A stretch of 64,000 bases of DNA from Denitromonas sp. (GTDB lineage Bacteria; Pseudomonadota; Gammaproteobacteria; Burkholderiales; Rhodocyclaceae): NCBI RefSeq assembly GCF_034676725.1, contig NZ_JAUCBR010000004.1:697501-761500 (forward strand), in the 5' to 3' direction. The notes beneath the pieces were generated by a model, which had not been told where the DNA came from, did not search any database, and was given only the letters and a program-made list of their open reading frames with translations. Every line of letters begins with the position of its first letter. Positions within the stretch are counted from its first letter, which is position 1. Below, piece by piece: positions 51,028 through 59,896 of the stretch. The position numbers and the translations under genes were made by a program.

Positions 51028-54000
51028 GCCAGGTGCTGGCAAACTGTTCGGCCGGCACCGGCTTGCCATAGAAATAGCCCTGCAGCAGGCGGCAGCCGCC
51101 GGCAATGAGGAAGTCGCGCTGGGCGGCGGTCTCCACCCCTTCGGCAACCACCGCCATGCCCAGGTCGCGGGCCAGCGACATGGTGGCGCTGGCGATGGCG
51201 CGGTCTTCGGCGTCGTCGGGCAGGTCCTTGACGAAGGAGCGGTCGATCTTCAGCCGGTGGATCGGGAAGCGCTTGAGGTAGGCCAGGCTGGAGTAGCCGG
51301 TGCCGAAGTCGTCCAGCGCCAGCGTCAGGCCCATGTCGCGCAGGCCCCACAGGCGTTCGACCATGTCGCCGCCGGCCTGCATCAGCGCGCTTTCGGTGAT
51401 TTCGAGCTCGATCATCGCCGGGTCGGCGCCGGTCTCGTCGATGATGTCCTTGAGCCGCGCTTCGAAGCCGGCGTGGCGGAACTGGATGGCGGAGATGTTG
51501 ATCGCCACCCGCACATCGGGCCGCCCCTCGCTGGCCCACTGCCGCTGCTGGCGGCAGGCCTCGCGCAGCACCCAGTCACCGATCGGCAGGATCAGCCCCG
51601 AGGTTTCGGCCACCGGGATGAAGCGCTGCGGCGGTACGTCACCGAGGTCGCGGCTGGTCCAGCGCAGCAGCGCTTCGCAGCCGACCGCGCGCGCCTCGTC
51701 CACGCCCATCTGCGGCTGGTAGTGGAGCACCAGCTCGTTGCGCTCGATGGCGCGGCGCAAGGCGGTCTCCAGCGTCAGGCGCTGGTAGGCCTGGGCGTTC
51801 ATGCGGTCTTCGAAGAAGCGGTAGGTGTTGCGGCCGGCGTCCTTGGCGCCGTACATGGCCAGGTCCGCCTGCTTGAGCAGGGTGTCGACATCGGCGCCAT
51901 CCTGCGGATAGAGCGCGATGCCGATGCTGGCCGACACCACCAGTTCGTGTCCGTCGATGGCAAACGGGGCGACCAGCGCCGTGGTGATCTGGCGCGCCAC
52001 CGCGGCCGCGTCTTCGGGCTGCGCCAGCCGGGGCACCAGCACGACGAACTCGTCGCCACCGAGGCGGGCCAGCAGGTCCTCGTCGCGCAGGCAGGTCTGC
52101 AGGCGCGCGGCGACGGCACTGAGCAACTGGTCGCCCACCGGGTGCCCCAGCGAATCATTGACCGTCTTGAACTGGTCGAGATCGAGAAACAGCACGGCGA
52201 ACTGGTCGCCATGACGCTCGGCGCTGCTCAGCGCCTGGGCGGTGTTGCGCATCCACAGGCTGCGGTTGGGCAGGCGCGTCAGCGCATCGTAGTGCGCCAG
52301 ATACTGGATGTGCGCTTCGGATTCGCGCGCAAGGGTCACATCCTGCAGCGTGCCGCGCACCCGCAGGTCGCCGCCGGGCATGGCGACGCTTTCGATCTGG
52401 ACATGTCCGATCCGCGCCTCGCCCCCCGGCCCGCTGTAGCGCGCATCCATGGCCGCCACACCGGACCTCTCGCGCAGCCGCGCAAGGGCCTCGGCCAGGC
52501 GCGGACGGTCGGCCTCGTGCACGGCATCGAGCAGGTCGGCCTGGGCAAGTCCGGCGGCCGGCGAACGGCCGAGCAGGCGGTGCAACTCGTCGGAGGCGCT
52601 CAGGGTGTCGGTCGCGGTGTCGATCTCCCAGCTGCCCAGTTGGGCGATGGCCTGCGCACGCGCCAGGGCCACCCGCTGTTCGCGCAAGCGCTCGCTGGTC
52701 GCCGCCAGCTCGGCGGTGCGCTTGCCGACCAGCGCTTCGACATGCACGGTGTGTGCACTGGTCAGCAGCAGGAAGGCGCCGAGCATGCCGACGGCCAGCA
52801 GGTTGGTCACCAGCGCGATCCACACCAGCCAGCCGCGATGTGCGGCGGCATAGCCGGGCAAGGCGGTGATACGCACATCCCAGGTGCGGCCGGCAAAGCT
52901 GAAGTTGTCGGACGCCACCAGGGTACTGGCCTGCGCCGGGTCGTGCTCGCAACCGGCCGGCCCGTAAAGCCGCTGCGGCCCTTGCACCGGGTCGAGGTCC
53001 GACAGGCACAGGCGCAGGTGTTCCGCCGCGCCGCGTTCCACCGCGGCCTGGACCGTGTCCCCCAGGCGCATGGCCACATAGACCATGCCCAGGCGCACCG
53101 GCAGATCGCCCGCGCTGTCCGGATCGAACACCGGCTGATAGATCACCACGCCGCGCTGGTCTTCCGGCTCCTGCTGCAGGCGCAGCGGCGAAGTGGCGAC
53201 CTGGGCACCGGTCTGCTCGGCGGCGATCAGGGCGGCACGCGCCGGCGCGAAGGACAGCGGGTTGAGGCCGATGACCGCGCTGTTGAGCGCCCGTGGTTCG
53301 GCATACACGATCGGGTAGTAGCGCTCGGCGGGTGACGCGGGCAAGGCATTGCCGGCCGCGTCGCGCTCGAACAGATCGAAGTCGGCACCCAGTTCGGCGC
53401 GCATGCGCGCGACAAAGGCCGGCCGCTCGGCGTCGGTCACCGCCGGCGCCCAGCCCATCACCCGCAAGCCGCGATACCGGGCGAACCAGGGCTCGGTGAA
53501 GCGCCGGAAGGCGGTCGCGTCGGTCCCCCGCATCACCGTCACCGCCCGCTCGAGCGCCTGCAAGGCGTCGAGATGGTCCTTGACCTGCGTGAAGATGCGT
53601 CCCATCAGCGCGTCGGCGTTGCGCCCGAAATCATCGGACAGGCGCTGCCCTTCCCAGCGGCCGACCTGAAACACCACCAGCGCGATCATCATCAGGGCAA
53701 TGACCAGCGGCGGCACCACCACCCGGCGACGGGGGCGCCAGGTGGCGTGCGGGTGGGCGGCCAGCACGAAGACCAGCGGCACGAAGATCAGCACGCCAAG
53801 CGAATCGCCCGCCCACCAGTTCCACCAGCTGAAGGCCGCATCCTCCAAGGGCAGGGCGCCGGCGGCGGCCAGCACGGAGATGCCGATGCTGGCGCTGACC
53901 AGGCAGCTGACCGGTCCGGCCAGAAACAGGAAGCGCACGATCAGCCGCGCTCGGTCGAGCGCCGTCGGGAAGCCGACCCAGCGCCGCACCAGCGCCGCAC

Positions 54001-54292
54001 CGGCCATGGCCTGCAGCGTGGCGCCCAGTGCCACCAACGGCAAGGTCGCGCCGAGGGAGAGCGGCACGTCGGCCTGCCACTGCGCGAATACATTGACCGT
54101 GATCGAGCCCAGCCACACCGCCGGCAGCATCCGCGCGCCATAGAGCAACACCCCGGCAAGGGCGATGCCTGCGGGCGGGAACAGCGGGGCCACATAGCCC
54201 GGCGGAATGGCCAGCTGCAAGGACAGAATGCCTGACAGGGCATAGGCCAGAAAGAGCAGGAAAGCGTGCTTGAGCCAGGAAGGCATCGACAT
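50996..54292 (-). CDS. MASE1-CHASE-PAS-GGDEF-EAL c-di-GMP signalling protein
   Basis: 1098 residues. A MASE1-like membrane sensor (about 10-210, eight helices) is followed by a CHASE periplasmic domain (about 240-430, ARYRGLRVMGWAPAV and EPEDQRGVVIYQPVF), a helix (486-510), PAS (about 550-655), GGDEF (660-825) and EAL (845-1090). The cyclase site is intact (RLGGDEF, 743-749) and an I-site RDED (736-739) lies just before it. The phosphodiesterase site is also intact (EALLRW 873-878, INISAIQF, EITESAL, DDFGTGYSSL, VAEGVET). Net activity cannot be told. EPS and biofilm output is a natural target, inferred from context. Confidence 0.95.
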   Translation of the reverse strand: MSMPSWLKHAFLLFLAYALSGILSLQLAIPPGYVAPLFPPAGIALAGVLLYGARMLPAVWLGSITVNVFAQWQADVPLSLGATLPLVALGATLQAMAGAALVRRWVGFPTALDRARLIVRFLFLAGPVSCLVSASIGISVLAAAGALPLEDAAFSWWNWWAGDSLGVLIFVPLVFVLAAHPHATWRPRRRVVVPPLVIALMMIALVVFQVGRWEGQRLSDDFGRNADALMGRIFTQVKDHLDALQALERAVTVMRGTDATAFRRFTEPWFARYRGLRVMGWAPAVTDAERPAFVARMRAELGADFDLFERDAAGNALPASPAERYYPIVYAEPRALNSAVIGLNPLSFAPARAALIAAEQTGAQVATSPLRLQQEPEDQRGVVIYQPVFDPDSAGDLPVRLGMVYVAMRLGDTVQAAVERGAAEHLRLCLSDLDPVQGPQRLYGPAGCEHDPAQASTLVASDNFSFAGRTWDVRITALPGYAAAHRGWLVWIALVTNLLAVGMLGAFLLLTSAHTVHVEALVGKRTAELAATSERLREQRVALARAQAIAQLGSWEIDTATDTLSASDELHRLLGRSPAAGLAQADLLDAVHEADRPRLAEALARLRERSGVAAMDARYSGPGGEARIGHVQIESVAMPGGDLRVRGTLQDVTLARESEAHIQYLAHYDALTRLPNRSLWMRNTAQALSSAERHGDQFAVLFLDLDQFKTVNDSLGHPVGDQLLSAVAARLQTCLRDEDLLARLGGDEFVVLVPRLAQPEDAAAVARQITTALVAPFAIDGHELVVSASIGIALYPQDGADVDTLLKQADLAMYGAKDAGRNTYRFFEDRMNAQAYQRLTLETALRRAIERNELVLHYQPQMGVDEARAVGCEALLRWTSRDLGDVPPQRFIPVAETSGLILPIGDWVLREACRQQRQWASEGRPDVRVAINISAIQFRHAGFEARLKDIIDETGADPAMIELEITESALMQAGGDMVERLWGLRDMGLTLALDDFGTGYSSLAYLKRFPIHRLKIDRSFVKDLPDDAEDRAIASATMSLARDLGMAVVAEGVETAAQRDFLIAGGCRLLQGYFYGKPVPAEQFASTWLKDAAAPRSA

Positions 54293-54443
54293 GAAAGCAA
54301 TTGGGCGGATGGATTCGACACATTAACGGCCGCACCGCGCAAATCTTGATCGGCCGCAAGTTCCGCACCGGACACCCGTCATCGGCGCGGCGGCCGCGGC
54401 AACACCCCCAAGCCGGCATCAGATCCGCTACCATCGAGATTTT

Positions 54444-54459
54444 TCAAACGGACGTTTGA
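54444..54459. promoter_or_regulatory. PsrA-like operator before the dienoyl-CoA isomerase gene
   Basis: TCAAACG-GA-CGTTTGA is a perfect palindrome 2 bases upstream of ATG 54462, overlapping the SD region. It matches the CAAAC-N4-GTTTG pattern bound by PsrA-type TetR regulators and is 13/16 identical to the site at 62467-62482. Confidence 0.65.
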
Positions 54460-54461
54460 TC

Positions 54462-55283
54462 ATGACGCCACCCGACCTGCCTGCCCTGTCCATCCACCTC
54501 GACGGCGGCCTCGCCCGAATCGCCTTCAACCGCCCCGACCGCGCCAACGCGCTCGATGCCGACCTGTGGCAGGCCATGCGCAGCGCCTTCCAGTGGGCCG
54601 ACCAGACCGACGCCGTGCGCGTGGTGGTGCTCGCCGGCGAGGGGGCCAACTTCTGCGCCGGCATCGACCTGAGCCTGCTGGCCAGCATTCCCGAGCAGAT
54701 CCGCCACGCTGACCCGGCCCGCGCGCAGGAGAAGCTGCGCCACATCATCCGCGACCTGCAGGACTGCGTCAGCGCCATCGCGCGGTGCCGCAAGCCGGTG
54801 ATCGCCGCCATCCAGGGCGCCTGCATCGGCGGCGGGGTGGACATTGTCACCGCCTGCGACATGCGCTACGCCAGCGCCGACGCGCGCCTCGCAGTGCGCG
54901 AGATCGACATGGCCATGGCCGCCGACGTGGGCACCCTGCAGCGCCTGCCGCGCCTCGTGCCCGAGGGCATCGCCCGCGACCTGGCCTTGACCGGCCGCGA
55001 GATCGGTGCCGACGAAGCGGCGCGGATCGGCCTGGTCAATCGCGTCTTCGACAGCACCCAGGCGCTGGCCACCGGTGTCGAGAAGATCGCGCGCAGCATT
55101 GCCGCCAAATCGCCGCTGGCCGTGCGCGGCACCAAGGCGGTGATGAACTACAACCTCGACCACTCGATCGAGGACGGCCTGGCCTTCGTCGCCAACTGGA
55201 ACGCCAGCGCCCTGCTCAGCCGCGACATGCAGGTCGCCGCCCAGGCCATGCAGACCCGCCAGCTACCGCAGTTCGACGACTGA
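54462..55283 (+). CDS. Delta(3,5)-Delta(2,4)-dienoyl-CoA isomerase-like crotonase
   Basis: 273 residues from ATG 54462; a TTG at 54456 in the same frame lies inside the palindrome. Crotonase motifs are NRPDRANALDADLW, GEGANFCAGIDLSLL and IQGACIGGGVDIVTACDMRYA. The segment REIDMAMAADVGTLQRLPRLV is characteristic of the ECH1/dienoyl-CoA isomerase branch, with the acidic residues that move the double bonds of unsaturated fatty acids. It probably serves degradation of unsaturated acyl-CoAs and shares an operator type with the acyl-CoA dehydrogenase and fadB genes. Confidence 0.9.
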   Translation: MTPPDLPALSIHLDGGLARIAFNRPDRANALDADLWQAMRSAFQWADQTDAVRVVVLAGEGANFCAGIDLSLLASIPEQIRHADPARAQEKLRHIIRDLQDCVSAIARCRKPVIAAIQGACIGGGVDIVTACDMRYASADARLAVREIDMAMAADVGTLQRLPRLVPEGIARDLALTGREIGADEAARIGLVNRVFDSTQALATGVEKIARSIAAKSPLAVRGTKAVMNYNLDHSIEDGLAFVANWNASALLSRDMQVAAQAMQTRQLPQFDD

Positions 55284-55373
55284 GCGCGATTGCAACTGCC
55301 GCGCCGGCGCCTATGCTTAGCTTGATGGCATGAGCACGGCGCGGCGCAGCGTGCGCGGCGCCCAACGGGAGAG

Positions 55374-56636
55374 ATGGCCGTGGGCAAGACCGCATTCATC
55401 AGCCATGCCTCCGAAGACGCCGACCGGGCCATGGACGTGTGCATGGCGCTTGAGCAGCACGGCGTGCCCTGCTGGATCGCGCCGCGAGATGTCACGCCAG
55501 GCAACGACTACGCCTCGGAGATTCTCGATGGCATTGCCGGCTGTCGCGTGTTTGTGCTGCTGCTCTCGCGCGAGGCCAATGACTCGGGCTTCGTGCGGCG
55601 GGAGGTCGAGCGCGCCGTCAGCAAGAACAAGCCGATCTATCCGGTCCGCCTCGAAAACGTCACGCCCTCGAAGGCGCTGGAACTGTTCATCTCCTCGGCC
55701 CACTGGATTGATGCCTGGGACACACCGCGCGATGCGCACTGGCAACGTCTGGCCGCCGTGATTCGCGGCGAACGAGCCCGTGCGCCAAACTCCCCGGCGC
55801 CCGTCCTGCAACGAAATATCTCCCGTGCTTTCATCGGATTGGCGGCCCTGGCGCTCATTGGCGGTGTGAGCTGGTGGTTCGGGCGCGAAGGCGACACGGC
55901 GACTGCGCCGCCGGCGACGCCCGTATCCACGCCGCCATCATCGCCCCCAACTGCAACGCCGCCGCCGGCTTTACCCGCGCCGGCCGTGGCACCCGCAATG
56001 CCGGTCAGCACGGCCCCTGTCGCCAGCACCGGCCCCTGCCCGCAGCGCCTGTCCGTCAACCCCGACCTGCCCCTGCCCTTCAGCTGCGTCTGTAGCGGCG
56101 ACGCAGTGCGCGACGGCACCGTGTGGGGCACCGACGTCTACACCCGCGACTCGGCCCTGTGCGCCGCGGCAGCCCATGCCGGCGTGGTCGGCCGCGAGGG
56201 CGGCGAAATCACCGCGCTTGAAGCGCCGGGCCGCGACATCTACATCGGCACCGCCCGCAACGGCATCACCTCCAACGACTACGGCATGTATCGCCAGAGC
56301 CTGCGCTTCGATGGCGCACCACCGCCCGCTGACGGCCCCGAACTCTGCCCCCAGCGCCTGTCGATCAACCCCGAGCTGCCCACCCCCTACACCTGCCGCT
56401 GCAGCGCCGAGGCCGTGGGCGCGGGCACGGTGTGGGGCACCGACGCTTACACCGGAGACTCGAACCTGTGCAGCGCCGCCGCGCACGCCGGCGCGGTGCG
56501 ACGTGACGGCGGCGTCATCACCGTGTATCGCGAAGCCGGGCGCGACCTCTACGTCGGCAGCGCGCGCAACGGCGTCACCAGCAACGACTACGGTCGCTAC
56601 GCCAACAGCCTCCGCTTTTTGATTCGGGCCTTCTGA
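55374..56636 (+). CDS. TIR - transmembrane - tandem LCCL domain protein
   Basis: 420 residues. Residues 4-95 form a TIR domain: TAFISHASEDADRAMDVCMAL, PCWIAPRDVTPGNDYASEI, RVFVLLLSREANDSGFVRREVERAV (each in part), with Glu77 in the place of the NADase glutamate. A helix at 153-169 and a Pro/Ala/Thr linker (175-218) follow. Two LCCL domains lie at 222-312 and 325-415. Each has four Cys with identical spacing C-x15-C-x-C-x22-C (222, 238, 240, 263; 325, 341, 343, 366), the motif GTVWGTDxYTxDSxLC, AAxHAG and ARNGxTSNDYGxY. Predicted topology is TIR inside, LCCL in the periplasm. The SD GGGAGAG precedes ATG 55374. Monocistronic, with a hairpin terminator. Function unknown; TIR suggests NAD cleavage or signalling. 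Confidence 0.9.
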   Translation: MAVGKTAFISHASEDADRAMDVCMALEQHGVPCWIAPRDVTPGNDYASEILDGIAGCRVFVLLLSREANDSGFVRREVERAVSKNKPIYPVRLENVTPSKALELFISSAHWIDAWDTPRDAHWQRLAAVIRGERARAPNSPAPVLQRNISRAFIGLAALALIGGVSWWFGREGDTATAPPATPVSTPPSSPPTATPPPALPAPAVAPAMPVSTAPVASTGPCPQRLSVNPDLPLPFSCVCSGDAVRDGTVWGTDVYTRDSALCAAAAHAGVVGREGGEITALEAPGRDIYIGTARNGITSNDYGMYRQSLRFDGAPPPADGPELCPQRLSINPELPTPYTCRCSAEAVGAGTVWGTDAYTGDSNLCSAAAHAGAVRRDGGVITVYREAGRDLYVGSARNGVTSNDYGRYANSLRFLIRAF

Positions 56637-56638
56637 AT

Positions 56639-56669
56639 GCCAAGGGCCCGCGCATGGCGGGCCCTTGGC
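56639..56669. terminator. Bidirectional terminator between TIR-LCCL gene and acyl-CoA dehydrogenase
   Basis: GCCAAGGGCCCGC (56639-56651) and GCGGGCCCTTGGC (56657-56669) form a perfect 13-bp stem with a 5-base loop between the convergent stops at 56636 and 56693. There is no long U-tract on either side. Confidence 0.75.
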
Positions 56670-56692
56670 ATCAGCTCAACTCAAACGGGCGC

Positions 56693-58483
56693 TCAGAACC
56701 AGTCTTCTTCCATCGCCATCAAGGGTTCCACCCCGGCGCGCGCCGTGCGGATCAGCGATGCCGTTTCGGGCAGCAGCTTGGCAAAGTAGAAGCGTGCGGT
56801 GACCAGCTTGGCGGCGTAGAAACGATCGCCGCTGTCTGCCTTGTCGAGCGCCACGCGGGCCATACGCGCCCACAGGTAGGCGAACACCATGTGGCCGACC
56901 ACACGCAGGTAATCCACTGCCGCCGCGCCGACTTCTTCGGGGTTGCTCATGGCTTTCATGCCGACTTCGGCGGTGAGCTTGTTGACCTTTTCACCCAGAT
57001 CCGCCAGCGGCAGCAGGAACTCCTGCATGCGCGCGTCGCTCATGTTGGCCATGGCGAACTGCTGGATCTCGGCACCGAACTTCTTCAACTGCGCGCCCTG
57101 GTCGCCCAGCACCTTGCGCCCAAGCAGGTCGAGCGACTGAATGGTGTTGGTGCCCTCGTAGATCATGTTAATGCGGTTGTCGCGTACGTACTGCTCCATG
57201 CCCCATTCGCGGATGAAGCCATGGCCGCCGAAGACCTGCATGCAGTGCGAGGTGGCGAGCCAGCCGTTGTCGGTGAGGAAGGCTTTGACGATGGGCGTGA
57301 GCAGGGCGACGCTGGCCTCGGCGTCGCGGCGGGCAGCTTCGTCCGGCGCGTTCTGGGCCTGGTCGATGAGCAGCGCCACCTGCATGGCCAGCGCACGGCC
57401 GCCTTCGGCGTAGGCGCGGGCGGTGAGCAGCATCTTGCGCACGTCGGGGTGGACGATGATCGGGTCGGCGGCTTTGTCCCTGGCCTTGGCGCCGGACAGC
57501 GCGCGGCTCTGGGTGCGGTCCTTGGCGTAGGCGGCGGCGTTCTGGTAGGCCACTTCGGTCAGGCCGAGCGACTGCATGCCGACGCCGAGGCGGGCGGCGT
57601 TCATCATCACGAACATCGCGGCCAGGCCCTTGTGGGGCTCGCCGACCAGGGTGCCGACGGCGCCGTCGAGCACCATCTGGCAGGTGGAGTTACCGTGGAT
57701 GCCCATCTTGTGTTCGATGGCGCCGCAGTAGATGCCGTTGCGCTCGCCCACGCTGCCATCGGCGTTCACATGGAACTTGGGCACGATGAACAGCGAGATG
57801 CCACGGCTGCCGGCCGGGGCGTCGGGCAGGCGGGCCAGCACCAGGTGGATGATGTTCTCGGCCATGTCGTGCTCGCCGGAGGAGATGAAGATCTTCTCGC
57901 CGGTGATGCGGTAGGTGCCGTCGCCCTGCGGCTCGGCCTTGCTGCGCAGCAGACCCAGATCGGTACCGGCGTGCGGCTCGGTCAGGCACATGGTGCCGGT
58001 CCATTCGCCGCTGGTGAGCTTGGGCAGATAGGTGGCCTTCTGCTCGGGCGTGCCGTGCGCATGCAGGGCGTCGTAGGCGCCGTGGGTCAGGCCGGGGTAC
58101 ATGGTCCACGCCTGGTTGGCGCTGTTGAGCATTTCGTAGAAGGCCTGGTTCAGCGTCACCGGCAGGCCCTGACCACCGTACTCGGGGTCGCAGGACAGCG
58201 CGGCCCAACCGCCATCGACAAACTGGCGATAAGCCTCGGCGAAGCCCGGCGGGGTGGTCACGGCGTGGGTCTGCGGGTCCAGCGTGCAGCCGATCTCGTC
58301 GCCCTCGCGGTTGAGCGGAAAGAGCACTTCGGACGCGAACTTGCCGCCCTCTTCGAGCACGGCGTTGATGGTGTCCACATCCAGCTCGGCATGGGCCGGC
58401 ATGGTCTTGAAGGCGTCTTCCACCTTGAGCACTTCATGGAGGACGAACTGCATGTCGCGCAGGGGCGGGGTGTATTGGGCCAT
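56693..58483 (-). CDS. Long acyl-CoA dehydrogenase (FadE5/DmdC-like)
   Basis: 596 residues, the longer ACAD type with an extra N-terminal helix (MQFVLHEVLKVEDAF) and a C-terminal helical extension. FAD and substrate blocks are GTMCLTEPHAGTDLGLLRSKA (in part), ITGEKIFISSGEHD and HKMGIHGNSTCQM. The catalytic base is the Glu in INMIYEGTNTIQSLDLLGR, preceded by QVFGGHGFIREWGMEQ. It oxidises acyl-CoA to trans-2-enoyl-CoA. It heads a minus-strand unit, downstream of the thiolase gene but with its own palindrome-bearing upstream region. Confidence 0.95.
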   Translation of the reverse strand: MAQYTPPLRDMQFVLHEVLKVEDAFKTMPAHAELDVDTINAVLEEGGKFASEVLFPLNREGDEIGCTLDPQTHAVTTPPGFAEAYRQFVDGGWAALSCDPEYGGQGLPVTLNQAFYEMLNSANQAWTMYPGLTHGAYDALHAHGTPEQKATYLPKLTSGEWTGTMCLTEPHAGTDLGLLRSKAEPQGDGTYRITGEKIFISSGEHDMAENIIHLVLARLPDAPAGSRGISLFIVPKFHVNADGSVGERNGIYCGAIEHKMGIHGNSTCQMVLDGAVGTLVGEPHKGLAAMFVMMNAARLGVGMQSLGLTEVAYQNAAAYAKDRTQSRALSGAKARDKAADPIIVHPDVRKMLLTARAYAEGGRALAMQVALLIDQAQNAPDEAARRDAEASVALLTPIVKAFLTDNGWLATSHCMQVFGGHGFIREWGMEQYVRDNRINMIYEGTNTIQSLDLLGRKVLGDQGAQLKKFGAEIQQFAMANMSDARMQEFLLPLADLGEKVNKLTAEVGMKAMSNPEEVGAAAVDYLRVVGHMVFAYLWARMARVALDKADSGDRFYAAKLVTARFYFAKLLPETASLIRTARAGVEPLMAMEEDWF

Positions 58484-58524
58484 CGGTGTCTCCTCAATCG
58501 CGCGGCATCGTCATGTGCCGCACA

Positions 58525-58549
58525 CAAACCGAACGTTCGTACGTTTTTG
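58525..58549. promoter_or_regulatory. PsrA-like operator upstream of the acyl-CoA dehydrogenase gene
   Basis: The core CGAACGTTCG (58530-58539) is a perfect palindrome, flanked by CAAAC on one side and GTACGTTTTTG on the other. It lies 47-56 bases before ATG 58483 in the thiolase-ACAD gap. The core is identical to that at 62468-62477. Confidence 0.6.
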
Positions 58550-58611
58550 ATCGTAAAAAAATGGGGGTCCAGAACGGCGCCGACGCTAGCCACGTCGGCG
58601 CCGCGGCGCGC

Positions 58612-59808
58612 TTACACGCGCTCGAAGATGCCGGCCGCGCCCATGCCGGTGCCGATGCACATGGTGACCATGCCGTACTTGACCGACGGGTCACGCTGCA
58701 TGGCGCTCATGATGGTGGCGGTGCGGATCGCGCCGGTGGCGCCCAGCGGGTGGCCGAGGGCAATGGCGCCGCCCAGCGGGTTGACCTTGGCCGGGTCGAG
58801 TTCCAGCTGGCGCATGACCGCCAGCGATTGGGCGGCGAAGGCTTCGTTCAGCTCGATCCAGTCCAGCTGCGACTGCGTCAGGCCGCCGGCCTTGAGCGCC
58901 CGCGGGATGGCCTCGATGGGGCCAATGCCCATGATGTGCGGCGGCACACCGGCGACCGAGAAGCTCACGAAACGGGCGATCGGCGTCACGCCATAGCGCT
59001 TGACCGCGGCCTCGCTCATCAGCAGCACCGCGCCGGCACCATCGGACATCTGCGAGCTGTTGCCGGCGGTGACCGAGCCGCGCGCGGCAAACACCGGGCG
59101 CAGCTTGCCGAGCTTTTCGAGCGCGGCATCGGCACGCGGGCCTTCATCGGTGTCGCACAGCGACTCGATGACGCGGACCGTGCCGCCCTCGCCCGGCACA
59201 TGCGTGCGCACCGTGTACGGGGTGATCTCGTCCTTGAAGTGGCCGGCGGCAATGGCGGCGCAGGCGCGCTGGTTGGACTGCAGCGCGAAGGCGTCCTGAT
59301 CCTCACGGCTGATCTTCCATTGCTCGGCAACCTTCTCGGCGGTCAGACCCATACCGAAGGCGATGCCGAAGTTTTCCTGCTTGGCGAAGATGGCCGGGTT
59401 GAGGCTCACCTTGTTGCCCATGATCTGCGGCATCACGCTCATCGACTCGGTGCCGGCCGCGATCATCACGTCGGCCTGGCCGAGGCGGATCTGGTTGGCG
59501 GCATCGGCCACCGCCTGCACGCCCGAGGCGCAGAAGCGGTTGGTGGTCACGCCGGGCACGGTGTCGGGCAGGCCGGCCAGCAGCAGGCCGATGCGGGCCA
59601 CGTTCATGCCCTGCTCGGCTTCCGGCATGGCGCAGCCGACGATCACGTCGCCGATCTCCGAGGCATCCAGCCCCGGCACCTTGTCGACCACGCCGCGCAG
59701 CACATGCGCGAGCATGTCATCGGGGCGCACGTTGCGGAACATGCCGTTGCGCTTGGCCACCGGAGTGCGGGTGGCGGCAACGATGTAGGCTTCCTGAATC
59801 TGTTTCAT
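58612..59808 (-). CDS. fadA: Acetyl-CoA C-acyltransferase (FadA-type thiolase)
   Basis: 398 residues from ATG 59808, which has GGAG 7-10 bases upstream; in-frame starts further up lack this. Thiolase catalytic residues are present: the nucleophilic Cys in TNRFCASGVQAV, His in GGAIALGHPLGATGA and Cys in TMCIGTGMGAAG. Also visible are SMSVMPQIMGNK and NEAFAAQSLA. It cleaves 3-ketoacyl-CoA, the last step of beta-oxidation. It follows fadB by 88 bases on the same strand and is presumably co-transcribed. Confidence 0.96.
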   Translation of the reverse strand: MKQIQEAYIVAATRTPVAKRNGMFRNVRPDDMLAHVLRGVVDKVPGLDASEIGDVIVGCAMPEAEQGMNVARIGLLLAGLPDTVPGVTTNRFCASGVQAVADAANQIRLGQADVMIAAGTESMSVMPQIMGNKVSLNPAIFAKQENFGIAFGMGLTAEKVAEQWKISREDQDAFALQSNQRACAAIAAGHFKDEITPYTVRTHVPGEGGTVRVIESLCDTDEGPRADAALEKLGKLRPVFAARGSVTAGNSSQMSDGAGAVLLMSEAAVKRYGVTPIARFVSFSVAGVPPHIMGIGPIEAIPRALKAGGLTQSQLDWIELNEAFAAQSLAVMRQLELDPAKVNPLGGAIALGHPLGATGAIRTATIMSAMQRDPSVKYGMVTMCIGTGMGAAGIFERV

Positions 59809-59896
59809 CTGTGTCTCCATTGTGGGTGATGGGTCATTGGTGATGGGCCGGTTGCGGGGCACCGCGGCCACATCACGCCTACCGAATCACCTATCA

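Noticed and set aside
55374..56636. Reading the TIR-LCCL gene as part of a multi-gene defence island
   Set aside because: Neighbours are beta-oxidation genes, a terminator follows directly, and no nuclease, Thoeris or other defence gene is adjacent.
56654..58996. A 780-codon open frame antisense to the acyl-CoA dehydrogenase
   Set aside because: It is a shadow frame of a well-supported gene; its composition is low-complexity (Gly, Ala, Val, His) and it crosses the terminator.
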